Positions 1 through 12,544 of a DNA stretch of 64,000 nt are shown here, piece after piece (position 1 is the first letter of the stretch; every line of letters starts with the position of its first letter). The notes beneath the pieces were generated by a model. The model made no database searches. It was not told the DNA's origin and saw nothing but the letters and a program-made list of their open reading frames with translations. This stretch comes from Heliocidaris tuberculata (Eukaryota; Echinodermata; Echinoidea; Camarodonta; Echinometridae), in NCBI GenBank assembly GCA_025618425.1, contig CM046832.1, forward strand, positions 72,676,890 through 72,740,889, written 5' to 3'. Both the position numbers and the translations under genes were made by a program.

Positions 1-913
1 AGTAGCCTATATATATTCAGTTATCTATATCAGGTAAACTTTATCTACCCAGTTCGGTTATCAGGTAAAATTTTATTTGAGTGTAAACTTTCATAATTAT
101 GTCGTTTGACCCTTTTCAACTCTTTGTTAATACTGTTTTGTGTAGGCCTAATTACTTTTTATTTAGTAACAAAGTTCGACCTAAATATAGATCTATTTAA
201 CGTTTAACCTACCAGACTCTAACAGTAGTAGTAATTAACATTAATTAAGTGCTAGCCGACCCGAAGACTAAGTTAGGCCTAGCCTACTACTAAATGGGGG
301 TTGTATTTCCGGACACTTAACAAAATTAGCCTGTCAATTTTGCCGTCAGATTTTACGAAAAACATGCATCAAGTAACACTAAAACCAGTGAATATTTGCA
401 AAATCACATGATTTTCAACCTATCCTGTGAAAGATTTGTGACAATTTGCATAAAAAGTTGTTCGATTTACTGTTTAAAAATGACATGTCCGGATTAACGA
501 CCTGTCCGGAATTACAACGTCTGGGTATACTTTTCACTTTCGGATTTTCACCGATTACGTTACGGTATAGACATAGTCATAGATCTAGATCTAGATCTAC
601 CCTTTAACACTTTATATCAGGAATAAAATTAACTTGATATTATAGACTACCTATAGTCCTAAAAGTCAGAGGCCTTTAAAAGAAAATTGATATACCGTAC
701 AGGACCTTTATTCTGAAATCTACTTCGATCTACGGGGTCGGTCTCAGGTTCAGCGACTATCAATCGCGTCAATCTAGTTAGCGTCCACTGTGTTTTGCTC
801 TAACCGTATATAGATTTAACGACAACGCGAGATTTATACAATCTAACATTGATTTGCCATATCTAGATCAAAGTTAAATCCAAATATATTTTAATTGTTG
901 ATGAGGGATATAA
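1..913. other. AT-rich non-coding stretch
   Basis: No coding signal is visible. It holds a short TAGATC hexamer run at about 580-599. At 697-770 there is a partial, diverged copy of the left arm of the hairpin element at 914-1091, with a similar CAGG-CCTTTATTC start and a GGGGTCGGTCTCAG core. Otherwise I see nothing in it. Confidence 0.6.
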
Positions 914-1091
914 AACAAATATACAGGGCCTTTATTCGGAAATCTAGTGCGATCTATGGGGTCGGTCTCAGCGACTACAGTCAATCGTCTATTTCTCTCG
1001 GGGCTCTCGCCCCTCGAGGAAATAGACGACTGTAGTCACTTCGACCGACCCCATAGATCGCACTAGATTTCCTCGGGCCCTGTATATTTGT
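914..1091. repeat. Long hairpin (foldback) element
   Basis: The two halves are reverse complements. The left arm runs ACAAATATACAGGGCC, then an AAATCTAGTGCGATC block, then GGGGTCGGTC, and the right arm mirrors it down to CCCTGTATATTTGT. The centre is the small palindrome near 997-1020 with GGGGC/GCCCC. The arms are about 85 bp with few mismatches, so the sequence could fold into a near-complete hairpin. The structure fits a palindromic MITE. I could not define a target-site duplication, so the superfamily is open. Confidence 0.75.
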
Positions 1092-3654
1092 ATATTATGT
1101 TATTGCTGGTTACTGCATATTTAAATCCAGTGTAATGATATAAAAATAATTGAAACAAATCAATGAAATTTACTCCAGAATGAAAACTCAGTGTTTGAAG
1201 AATTAACAAAAAATAAAATCACGATAAAGGAAGTAAGTCTAAGAAAAAAAATATTAAATGAAAAGAGAGCTTACATGTCTTTAAAAAAAATTCGCGGCAC
1301 AAATATATTAATTGTGAAAGTACTTCAGAATTAAGAAATACATGTTGAGTCTTTTCTGAGAAGGAATAATAATGCTAACAATTTTTTTAAAAGATTACCG
1401 TAAGAGGGAAGAATGAAGAAAAATGTTGGTCACATATCAAAAGTAATGGTCAACCAGTCAAAAATCATCTCACTGAAAAAATATACAATATGGAAGAAAC
1501 TTAAGTAAAAACCCCTCCAAAATTTGAGGAAACATATATCATTAATGCCACAGTGACACCACAAAATAATAATTTGAGCTACATGTAAGCTACCCATTAT
1601 CAATCAGAAGAATGAAACATGGCGCCTACAGGCCATGTGAAAAATACAAAAAAAGGAACATGACGTATAGCGCCACCTCCTGGTTATACCATGCACAGTC
1701 ATCCAGCAGCCAGCTCGCGAAAACTTGAAAAAGACGAACGGTTTTCATCATTACAGCGCGAATTCAATATGGTTTTCATCATTACAGTCTTGAAATTGAA
1801 GCTTGTACTATGATTACCCTGGCCATGTACGTAGAATTTTGATAGTTATTTCATAAAGTGGAGTTTTTATATGAAAATTGGACATTTGTGAAAGCTGCAC
1901 TATACACAATAGACTCTACAGCTACAGTGCAGTGGAATCGAGACCTTGCGTCGGAATCAGAATCGGTTCTCTCTAAAAGCAGAACCGCCCAAGCCTATTA
2001 TTTACCACTATCAAGTTTTTATTAAAAAGTCATAATTAATACTCATAACGGCTTTACAGCACCAATTATTTACCGGGTTCAGACATTTCACTCAGCAACC
2101 CGGACCTGGCCCGAACCAGGCAAAAACCCCCAACCCGCCGGGTTCCGTACGGGTTGACCGGCCCGACACCCAGGCTTAACTACCTCTTACTTCCGTATAC
2201 TGATGATGATGATGATGATGATGAATGTTTAAATCTCAATGCATTACCATGTGGGTGCATAGTGTATGTCCACAGCTGTGTACAGAAATTTGTAGAATTG
2301 CAGAACACCTTTATACAACAATGCAGCTGCACGGTGATGATGCTTGTGTCCTATTAAATATCCATGAGCTACAAGGAAAAATGACTTCATTTTGGTAATT
2401 TTGTTTAATGCCCTGGCGAGGCATGCTTAAGGATTACATTTAGGTCCAAACCAATCTTAAAATGTTTGTAAAATTATGTTCCATCTACGTATACATGTAG
2501 ATAAAATATATATTTTTGAAATTTCTTTTCTTCAAATTAAGTAGATCTACCCATGACCTACATGTACAACTAATAAAACATTCTCTATCAGTATATTTAC
2601 AGATGAACATACATGTAGTCAACAGATATTTAGCATGTACATGTACCTGTTGCCAGATAGGAAGAATTTTAGCAATCAACCCAAACGCCCTCAAGTTGCT
2701 TTACAGGTACGTTTCAAGAGCGAAAATGCCAGCTGCTGCCTGGATTTTTAAATCAAAATTCACCAATATCGAATGCACTGTGCTTCAAACAAGTAAAAAT
2801 AAGATAAGAATTGTGATTATTAGTATGATTTTGTTACTGAGAATGTATTTTTTGCAAAGATATTTAGGAGGATGTTTTGTTTTTATTATAATGTGCAAAA
2901 TTTTATGAGCTGGTGGAGATCACAGGCATAGAATGTGAAATGTTTTTGACGGTAAAAAATCACCTTTTAGGAAAAGAGGCTGAATGCACTCATAGCGTCA
3001 TTACTATACCTCGCATAAATGTGAGTGCTTCGTGTGTAGACTCTAGGCAGTCATACACCTCAACATTTTCAAAACACCACTGCACAAAAGGCACCAACAT
3101 TCACTCTAAATCAGAATTTAATTTACAAAAACCAACACAAACATATTCATGAGATACAATAAATTCAACTCACCGATGTTGGAAAAGATAATTCCAAAAA
3201 TAAACTACGTAATTTACTGTCACATCTGGTGAAACAGAGTATCTCAAGTCATTGTGTACATTTCCTGATCGCCGCGAGTGCTGACATCTCCCCCAAAAAA
3301 ATTTGGTTGTTAAAAATTTGGTCCCTATCGCGCACACATAAAAGTCCTGATTTCCGTGTGCACAATCGTAGAGATCAATGTGCGCGCGCAATACCGAAAC
3401 TTTCTTTGTGGACAAAATTTTAATGGCCGAGTTTAGTGTAAAACATCGGAGGAATGAAAACATGCGATCGCGAAAAAATTGGAGGGGATTTCTTAGGTTT
3501 TGGACATGATTTTGACTTTGGATTTTGCTGGAAATATCATAACTTCTTCCTATTACAGCCATTTAAGGTAGGAGTAAGATCTTAAAGAGCTGAATTTGAA
3601 AGGAAGTATTTGAAATATTTATCTTATTCCCCCCCCCCCCATACCTTTACTGTA
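1092..3654. other. Non-coding stretch with a short GAT microsatellite
   Basis: AT-rich DNA without a recognisable gene. It contains a (GAT)n run at about 2201-2224, a GC-rich patch at 2095-2170 and a poly-C run at about 3631-3640. Open frames in this stretch (for example a 130-codon plus frame at 2516-2908) show no recognisable domain and look like chance. Confidence 0.55.
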
Positions 3655-5206
3655 CACTACCGTCTAAAAGTTTTGGCACTTCGGTACGGGAAGGGAAGGT
3701 CTCGATAGACCGATCGGGAGCTTCCCGCGGTTTTTTTCCCGCGGTTCCGTACCCATTGCAAAAAATAACGGGAAGCCATCGGTAAGCTAACGGGAGGCTA
3801 GCGGGAAGCTATCGAAACGCTATCGGGAGCTTCCCGCTGAGGCTTTTCACAGCTTTCCATGGCCTATCGAGAAGGCGCGCGCCTTTAACGCGTACATGCG
3901 CGAATGCCTCATCTCCTTCTTGGCCTGGCGTTGATTATCGATTGCAAACTAAAATCTATTGTGACGTCATAATGGATATTTTAGAACTGCCGCGGCGCGG
4001 GTCTTTGAAATATAATTTATTGTGAAGTCACAATGGATAATTCATTTTGACTCGTACCGTGACGCAATCTACCGGTCATCTGCCCCTAACTTTGAGGTTA
4101 TGATTATCCCCACATGTTATTCAAGCAAAGGTGACAACAAATTCTTCAAAGATATATTTTTAAATACAATATCCCGTCGGTGATATTTATTTTTTCCAAT
4201 AAAATTTGTTTGGTGTTTTTCCTTCCTTTTAAATCAAGTCAAGATTGTTTTAATTTCCAATTCTCTGCGTAGTGGGCCTTACCTTTTTCTGAGCGGGTAT
4301 CAACTATTATGATAATAAAGCATTTACATGTACTACCAGAATAATTTAATTGATAAAATAATTTTTAAAATCTTTAGTTTGTCTCCTAACTGATTGAAGC
4401 CATTTCCCAATTTTTATGTACTTGTAAAATCTATCTGTATACCGTTTGTTTCTTGCTGTTTATGAGTGAATATATATTTTTTTTTTGGGGGGGGGGGCAC
4501 GATAAGATTATGAGAAATTGTATTTGAAGTCTGTACTGACAAGTCTCTAACTCTGAAGTGTGTCCAATCTACAAGTACACATGTTCTGATTGATTATTTA
4601 AACTCTGTCAATATTTAATTTTTATTTTTATGTTTCATCATGTCTCATTCGGTTGATGCAGTGTTGTGTGAGATGTATTTTTGTTCAGTTTTTGCCTTCC
4701 AGATTGTGGTTTTTAGTTTTTTTTTAGTTTTTTAGTTTTACTGAGACTCAAAGACTGACCCTGCAATATGAGGAAGCCGGCTGCATAAGTGGGTAACATT
4801 GAAATGCATGTATAAAGTTAAGTCCATCCATTATCACCTTGTAATCATATGTAAATGATAAGATTGTTTTGATTCAATAAAACACTTATCCCCCCCCCCC
4901 CCCCCAAAAAAAAAAAAAAAAAAAAAAAAATTGACTCCAACAAATCTGCAGCCACCAAGAAAACATCAAGGTCTTCAGCTTTGTATGAATATTCCATCTT
5001 TTACCAAGTCATGATCCATGTTCATTTCATGTGTCACACTTAAGACTAAGTAAGAGAGCTTGCTTTAGCACAATTTACATGTATAAGGCAAGCAATGTCT
5101 GAACATTTCATGAGATAGTTCCCCACGTTTAGTGAGAATTGAAACTTAGTCTGTGAGTGCCAACTGCCAAAAAAAAAATTGCATACATGCCTCGACTTCT
5201 TTGCCC

Positions 5207-5238
<32 letters not shown>

Positions 5239-7392
5239 GGTGTGGTTGGGGGACTTCCATGTGAGTTGTGACATTTTTGTAGATTTGGCTTCTGTTTAAA
5301 AAAATGTCACAGGACACAGCCGATGCAAAGCATCACGAGTCCATGACCAGTGCAATATTATCGATCCTTATTATTGTTATCATCTAGTTTCTATACATGA
5401 TCGTATACTTGTAAGTTGTAGTCGCAACACAGATCTACAAGTAGGTCTTTGTGTCCGATAGAAAAATATATAGACCCCCGCCCACCCGTACTCCCGTACT
5501 GTATCAAATGGCATGAAGTCGACGCACGTACCGCTGAAAGTGATAGCGTCACATGGTCAGAGCGTGTGATGTGAAGAAAGGTTGGCAACATCGCACTCTG
5601 TTTAGTGAGATTTTACCCAAATTTTAATCGGCATCTCAGAATATCAATACAACAACTTTTTCGGACAGTTATCTCATAACATGTTCAGAAATTACTTACC
5701 TTTCGATGCATTTTCAGTATAACATACTTCGTACAACCAAGGAGGTCTAGTACCTCCTTAGTACTAGTAAGTTGTACGAGTACTTCGGAATGTTCAACAT
5801 GAAAGTCAAATGCTTTGAATTCTCAATCAATGCAACACATGAGGCACTAGGCCGTTGGGACTCGATCGTATCATTGCACAATATCTTGAACATGTGCAGT
5901 CTTAGAATTCAGACGCTGTTTTACCCGTTATGACTGAGAAAGCTTTATCCCTGCGAACTAAGGTATTTGGTGACTTCATTTTCAGTTTCGGATCACTATG
6001 ATAAGTTCAGAAGGACTTATTTTTTGTCTTCGAATTTCTTAACCTTGCTTGTCTAGTTTGGCTTTGCTACCGAATTTAGAATTTTAGTTCCCTTGTCAAA
6101 CCAAAGTTCCCCGGTAAAGAATTAAATATTTGAGAGCTTCACTCTTTCAACTCCAGTGGAAACTCACTATAACAAGGACATTGGGATCATGAAAATTACC
6201 TTGTGATTAAACAAAATTTGCCACCGTGTTTATAATGCTAATTTCATCCTCATTACACATCAAAGACTGGTGTTTATGTGAATACGAAATCTTGGAGAAA
6301 ATCACCTTCTTAAAAAGTGCTTCCAATCCAACATAATCACGTTGCTCCGAACGATCTCATCAGAGAAACGGGCTAGAAGGAATGGCGGTATATATGTATT
6401 GACCATTAAATTAATTACACGTATTATATTTAGTAGTTATTAAAATAGGTATAGCTTACTTGCCTTTCAGGCAAGACAACCACGAAAGCTTTGTCAGTAT
6501 AGGCTATCGATTAATTGCACAACTGGCTGCTATCTGTTTTACTATTCTCGAAGGTTTAGTAACCTGCAAGTCTTTATGAAGCTTGGATTCATGAGGGCCA
6601 AAACCACTATGAATCTTTGTCAGTAATTTATGACGCTATTTCTCTGATAGTTTTCCTGAGAGATGTGAACGATTAACATCGTAATGCCATAAGCTTTGGT
6701 ACATTCAAACCCTCCCTAGAAGCCCATGTTCAATTAGTTTCCGAATCAGCGTGTGTATTTCTACCTTAAAAACACACACAAATTCAGTGTGATGCAGCGG
6801 AAATCACGCACCATATCGAAATACATCTATATATATCGTCTGAAAGTGAAAGAGTGAAATACCCCGCCCCCCCCTCCCCCTTTCCCCCCCCAAAAAAAAA
6901 AAAAGAGAGAAGATTTTTCAGTGGCATGTCAACTGTCATGTTAAGTAAGTTCGGGTCTTCATAATCAGTACCATCTCAAACCACTGGTGACTTAATTGTA
7001 CAAACGCAGGCTCGATTAAAAAAAAAAAACCAACAACCTCACCCGTGCATCGCTAGCTAGTGCAAGCTAGTGCAAGCTAGAGTGTGATACATGATCACTA
7101 TAATCACTCGGCGCTCAGATCAGATCGAAGAACAAATCACGTGGTCGGTTATATGAGGTTTCTCACCATTGTTACGCGCGCGCGTATTTGAAAAGGTTGC
7201 GCGCTATCGGTTCGGTCTCGATGGATGAGAGAAAACGTTTGGCAAACCGCGGGAAGCCAACGGTAAGCTATCGGGAGGCTATCGGGAGCGAACCGAACTT
7301 AGCGTTTCGGGAAGCTCCCACTTCCGTAAAGCTCAAGAGTTAACGGTACGGGAAACGGGATGTCCCGATGCCAAAACTTTTAGACGGTAGTG
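3655..7392. mobile_element. Tc1/mariner-like non-autonomous element with TA target duplication
   Basis: The left end CACTACCGTCTAAAAGTTTT (continuing GGCA) is repeated in exact inverted form at the right end, giving 24 bp of perfect TIR. Both ends are flanked by TA (3653-3654 and 7393-7394). A TA duplication with a CACTACCGTC-type TIR is characteristic of Tc1/mariner elements. Behind each TIR lies a GC-rich subterminal block of short repeats such as GGGAAGC and TATCGGGAGG (3680-3850 and 7205-7340). The 3.7-kb interior has no transposase-like ORF and carries homopolymer runs (4481-4500, about 4891-4930, 5217-5240). It is therefore non-autonomous or gutted; the interior may contain later insertions I could not delimit. 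Confidence 0.8.
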
Positions 7393-8514
7393 TACATGCG
7401 ATAGAAAATGACTGGTATTTTTGCATTCGTCCTGCTTAGTGGTCACTATTACTTGGTGTGGTCGAATGGAGATATTGGAATGTCTATTCTCATCTTTTTT
7501 TCTTTTAATTTTCACATTGAAATCCCTGTCTATTAAGTATTATTATCTTTGTAGAATAACCTCGCATATGTGCGAGTGAGTCAAACAAACCTGTCTTACT
7601 CTTAGACTAAATCTAAATTTGTTAGACTTTACGTTACATTGATAGCTACCATTTAACTTTATGAAACCTCTTGTTCCTTAATTTAACTTAAGATGACGTT
7701 GCCACACACACGCTTGCGAGTTGCGGGCAGAGTCTGTGAAGGCGAAAAGGAAACCAAAATAGAATTGATGTTAACGCAAGGAAGCACTTCTGTGTAGAGT
7801 GAATATTGGTTTCTGCAACCACAACAATGCCATAACAATATATATTTATATATATATATGCAAATACTACAGTGCCAGTGCAGTGGGTCATGCATATATA
7901 TGCACCCAGCTGCAACCTGAGCAGCACAGAATACAGTGCACGGAGTGTACCACAAACTAGCGACTTCATGTTGTCCCGTGCAGCCGAAACTTCAGGCGTC
8001 GGTGCTATCTAAGAAAGGCTCTCACTCAAGCGTAAACGGGTGAGAGCTTGTGCAAACACAACAGTGTACGTACCATATCCCTTTTTTCTTTCTTTCTCCC
8101 TCCACTCCCTGTCCTGGACAACATCTCTTGATAAATTACGATGAACTTCGTGAAAAATGATTCTCCAATTTTCTTATCTTTGTTTTCTGAGTAACATTAA
8201 TCAGCAAACGAAGGCGTCTGTTCAACCATAGCAATTGACGTAGCGCAGTAATACTGCAAAATGTATAATACGCGCTCCGGTCAATCAACAGTTAACAAAA
8301 TTGACTTTCCACTCTGTGCGTTCGCGTTTGCTCAAGTAGTTCAAACCCTTTCTGTCATTTTTTGTCCATGCAGCGGCGTCGCCAGAGAGGGGGGGGGGGG
8401 GGGCGGAGTGTCACACACCCCCTTAAAACTGCTGTTGGCAAAACAAAAAAACAAAAAGCAAAAAACAAGGAGGGGAAAAGGGAAAGGGAAGAGGAAAGAA
8501 AATAGGAAAACTAT
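7393..8514. other. Non-coding stretch
   Basis: No gene is recognised. It has a short (TA)n run near 7838-7858. At about 8370 it carries a CAGCGGCGTCGCCAGAG motif followed by a long G run, which resembles one end of the hAT-like CAGnGGCG family seen elsewhere in the window; I could not find its partner. Confidence 0.5.
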
Positions 8515-9290
8515 CAGAACTCAGTCTTTTATTCCATTCAGTTCAAAATTAACATAACATAATTTTGAGTATTATAATTTTCCTGAGGTGCAATTCGGTG
8601 TCAATAGATCATTTCATTAATAAATTATTAAATTGTGAAAATATATTGCTTTCTAAAAAGTAGCCAAAAATATTGTCCGGATAATATAAACACACCATTG
8701 ACCATATATCTGACAATAACTAAAGCATACTAGAGTAGCTTGTTTCCAACGTCCCGTACTTGGTATCTGTGTAATCAACACATGAATAGTACATTTCAGC
8801 CTGGCAGTCACATACCACAGATGCCTGACAGCACTGGCGTACTGGTGGGGGGGGGGGGGGGGGGCATTGGGGATGCAGCCCGGGCCCCCCCCCCCCCAAA
8901 GTTTCACGCCAAAAAAAAAAAGACAGAGAGAGAGAGAAAAGAAAAAAAATAAAGTAAATGCCTGTCAGCCCTCTAAAAATATTTTGGCTCATTACGCCAC
9001 TGCCTGACAGGCTCTTTTATTATGCAATACCTAACAGGTGGTTGAAGATGAACAATGGGTGTGTTTACACAATCCTGACAATTTTCTTTTCTTTTCTTTT
9101 TTTTTTTCTCTTTTTTTTTTGGGAGGGGGCTTCTTTTTAAAAAGCAATACATTTTCACAATTTAATATAACTTATTGATGAAATGACCATTCGACACCAA
9201 ACTGCACCTCAAGAAAATTATAATAGGCCTACTCAAAATTATGTTATCTAACATTTGAACTGAATTGAATAAAAGACTTCTGAGTTAAGG
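8515..9290. repeat. Large diverged inverted repeat (foldback)
   Basis: The left arm at about 8517-8700 is mirrored on the other strand at about 9045-9288. Shared blocks include TCTTTTATTC, CATAATTTTGAGTA, TGAGGTGCA, TTAAATTGTGAAAAT and ATTGCTTT. Similarity by eye is around 85 percent. The right arm is interrupted by a pyrimidine/G-run patch at about 9089-9130. The centre (about 8830-8950) holds long G, C and A runs next to a CACTGGCGTACTGG motif. No transposase is present. It is probably an old non-autonomous transposon with later low-complexity expansion. Confidence 0.7.
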
Positions 9291-9362
9291 GGGGAAAAAA
9301 ACCTGTCCTCACATGGGCAAAGCATTGTCAAAGCTTAGGCACTTTGGTGTTTTATTTCAGGG

Positions 9363-9640
9363 GTTCTGACACCCCTTCCCGATGGACATGTTTTTCAGTT
9401 TTTATATTTTAGTAATGTACATCCATAGCTATTTCTTCTGACAAAATTTGGTCCCTGGGCTTCAAGGGGAAAAAATTACCCCAATTTTTAGGGGCTGTCT
9501 GACATCCCATCCCGACGGAATTTTTTGTCATGCAGTTTTGGGGTGTCTTGTCCAGTCATATTTCTTCCTACTGACAAAGTTTGGTGCATGGAGGAGACGG
9601 GGTGAAATAGACCCGACTTTTGGGCCTCTTTCGGGGGCTC
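9363..9640. repeat. Two diverged tandem units of about 130 bp
   Basis: Two units share the order: TGACA-CCC-TCCCGA-GGA, then a CAGTTTT segment, then TTCTTC-TGACAAA-TTTGGT, then GGGG-AAA. The second begins near 9496. No coding sense can be assigned. Confidence 0.5.
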
Positions 9641-9744
9641 TGCAGGGGATAAACCCAACGGCTACAGTCAGGCTGACAACCTTTTAAGGGCTTTGATGGT
9701 CTAAGTAACTTTAAGGGGTCAAGTCTTAGGGGGTAACATGGGGG

Positions 9745-9990
9745 TCCACTCGCTATTCATAAGGACCGCTATTCATTTAACACACGTTATGAATAGCGGT
9801 CCTTATGAATAGTTATGAATAGTGGTCCTTATGAACGGAAGTCCTTATGAATAACGAGGTGATTTGTCTATGGTTACTTTGCTTGCTATATAGCAGGACC
9901 GCTATTCATACAAAACCGCTATTCATTTAGTCACGCGTTATAGAAAGCGGTCCTTATCAGTAAGTGGCCCTTATGACTAGCGAGGTTACC
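9745..9990. repeat. Clustered GCTATTCATAAGGAC hairpin repeats
   Basis: The word GCTATTCATAAGGACC and its reverse complement GGTCCTTATGAATAGC recur here in both orientations, spaced by ACACGTTAT-type linkers. Two hairpin blocks are visible (about 9748-9865 and 9905-9990), each starting with a CGCTATTCA-type sequence and ending near CGAGGT. It behaves as a tandem pair of short palindromic elements. Confidence 0.65.
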
Positions 9991-11029
9991 CCGTAAAATG
10001 GGGTGGCTATTTCGGGACAGGCTCCTGGCCTATAATACCCGCAATTCCTATTTCCATACTTGAAAACATATCCTATGCTGCCTAAAACTGAGTTCCGATA
10101 GAGTATTATACTTGTTATGCTTGTTGATTAACAGTCATGGAGACTTCATTTTAGATATAGAAGATTATGAGGGTCATAACGAGGGAGATTAAAAGAAGAA
10201 AAACCCTAATGACCTTCCTTTGTTAGGTTCCGCTTAACTCCGCGGTTGAAAACTTCTTCAGAATATAGCTTAAAGGAGAGGACAGTAATCATGTGTTCAT
10301 CAAAGAAAACCCGTTATTTTTTTCCGAGGGGGGGGGGGGGGGGGCTGAATTGATATGATTAAAGTATTAAAGTAATTATCTACCAATATTCTATGTAACT
10401 AGAAACTTTAAGTCTAAATACAATTACTATTTAGACAAACTATAATGCTGGAAAAACGTTGTGTTTGTTGTTGTTGTAAGTGGGTGGTTGATGAGGATAT
10501 CCCATCATCTCTGATGAAAAAGGATAAGGGAAATGAAAAGACAGAGAGGAAGGGAGAGAGAAAGGGGGGGGGGGGACAGGGAGATTTGAAATCCTGTTCT
10601 AATATAATTATATACTCTTCAATCCTGCCTACCAGATATGTCTTTTCCCTCTAAGCATAGAAACGGGGGGGGGGGGGGGGGGGTGGCATATACGCAGGAG
10701 TCACTGATGTACGCTGGATATATGTCTTTGGCATCAATAAAAGAAAACGACCAGTGGCGCATGGCGTAGATAGGGTGGGTCCAGACAATAATGAGCGGGT
10801 ATCGGCATCATGAGGAGGAGCGGAACCAACATCGAGTACTTTCTCGGTTGGATGAAAATAAATGCAAATTGAAAAGGCTATCATTTAGTAGAAGGGTGTG
10901 GGGTAAGTACGTCTTCTTCTCACTTTCTTTTCCCCGGCCATCTTCCTTTCCCCTTTTTAAAAGACAACAACTTTATCGTCCTTAACGATTATGCACCCCA
11001 AATCCAGTGTATAATTGCGTAAGAGTTAA
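9991..11029. other. Non-coding stretch with three poly-G tracts
   Basis: Long G runs occur at about 10327-10344, 10562-10574 and 10665-10683. A motif ACCAGTGGCGCATGGCG near 10750 resembles the hAT-like CAGTGGCG ends. No gene is recognised. Confidence 0.5.
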
Positions 11030-11591
11030 AGGAGAATGAAACCCTGTGGGGGAATTATCCATTTTAATGAAAAGAGAGGATAGAGAGAAGCAATTGAAAT
11101 GAAAATGAAAAAGTTATGAAAGTTTGATAAGTCTCAATTTACTTTCTGATATGACGAACCTCAAATTGGCAATGTTGCTTCAAAATGGCAGGTTTAGTAC
11201 AACTCTCAATATGTTTTGTACACAAAATTTCATATTTTCCCCACTATCTCTAAAGATGCTGCTTGTCTTTTTGTGAACTCAACATATGTCGTGTAAAATA
11301 CATTTTCCCCATGATATATCTTGAGCTAAGAAGGAAACAAGCTGCACCTTGAGAGATAATGGGGAAAATATGAAATTTTGTGTACAAAACATTTGGACGG
11401 TTGTACTATTAAACCTGTCACTTTGAAGCAACACTGCCGATTTGAGGATCGCCATAGAAAGTAAATTGAGACTTTTCAAACTTTCATAACTTTCTCATTT
11501 CGTAACCAATTTTGATGGAACTTTTTAAAAATTACTTCTCTCTATCCTCTCTTTTCTTTAAAATTGATATTCCCCAAGGTTTCATTCTCCT
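11030..11591. mobile_element. TTAA-flanked palindromic MITE, family 1
   Basis: The ends AGGAGAATGAAACC and GGTTTCATTCTCCT are exact inverted repeats, each bordered by TTAA (11026-11029 and 11592-11595). The two halves fold back along about 240 bp each, for example AAAATTTCATATTTTCCCC at 11226 against GGGGAAAATATGAAATTTT at 11362. TTAA target duplication is used by the piggyBac and Kolobok superfamilies; I infer that class of origin but there is no transposase here. Length is 562 bp. Confidence 0.85.
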
Positions 11592-11595
11592 TTAA

Positions 11596-12112
11596 AGATG
11601 TTCAAAACGTCAAATTTTCTATAAAGTTCGGTCGCTTTGCTCCCTCGCATAATTTTATGGGTTTTTTACAGGATCTCGTTATTTTGCACCCCAAGTAAGG
11701 ATTTAATAATTATTCCTATACTGCGTTTTTAAGGGCTTAACATTCGAAATGTTCTAACTCCCTTTACTTTGCTCGAGAGCAAAGTTTCATCAGGGTCTTT
11801 TTAAATTCTGAGCCCAATATAGAATAAAGTGCATAAGGTACAGACAAATTTTCAAAGTTCGAAAAAATCCCAACTTTTGTATACCGTGCTAAATTCTCGA
11901 ATGTGTTTCGTTGTGATGTGGCTCCGAATAGAGGAAGAATTTAATAGAATAGCGTTATCCAGTATATTCAACTCTCGGTTGTTGTGCTCTTTTCCGACTA
12001 TGTTCTAAGGGCATAAAGGGTGCAATGCATATAAGAAATTACGTGTTTTTTTTTTTTTTAAAGGACGGAAATGCAAAAAATTGTATAGCTCGGTCGGTCG
12101 CTTTGCCCCCTG
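11596..12112. other. Non-coding stretch
   Basis: No gene or delimited repeat is recognised. The phrase TCGGTCGCTTTGC recurs (about 11627 and 12090), suggesting repeat-derived DNA. Confidence 0.45.
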
Positions 12113-12503
12113 CACTGTAAAAAAAAAAATGCGACATGTGACATGTTTATTTCTGTGACAGATTTAAAACACTGCGACGTGTTTATATATTGTACGGGTT
12201 TGAGAGCTAAACACATGTGTTTAAGAGCTAAAAACATGTGCCTATTTTTTCATCTTTCAGCACGCCTTAGGTGTTTACTAGATAAACATGTTTACCTTTT
12301 AAATGGTTCCAATGTATAGGCTAAACACCAAATGTTTACACCTTAATCATTTAGTGTTTACACCTGTTTAAATACTAAACAGTGTGTGTGATTATGGTGT
12401 AAACACCACGTGTTTATATATTGTAGCTAAGTCAAGAGCTAAACACATTCTGTGCTTATTTTCATCACGCCTAGGTGTTTATTAGATAAACACTAGCAGC
12501 AGT

Positions 12504-12526
12504 ACCCGTGGAAAAATTCCACGGGT
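12504..12526 (-). terminator. Helitron 3' terminal hairpin
   Basis: A perfect 10-bp stem with a 3-nt loop, located 7 nt inside the CTAG terminus. In Helitrons such a hairpin acts as the rolling-circle transposition stop signal; that role is inferred from position and form. Confidence 0.8.
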
Positions 12527-12544
12527 GCTAGCCAGGGAAGTATG

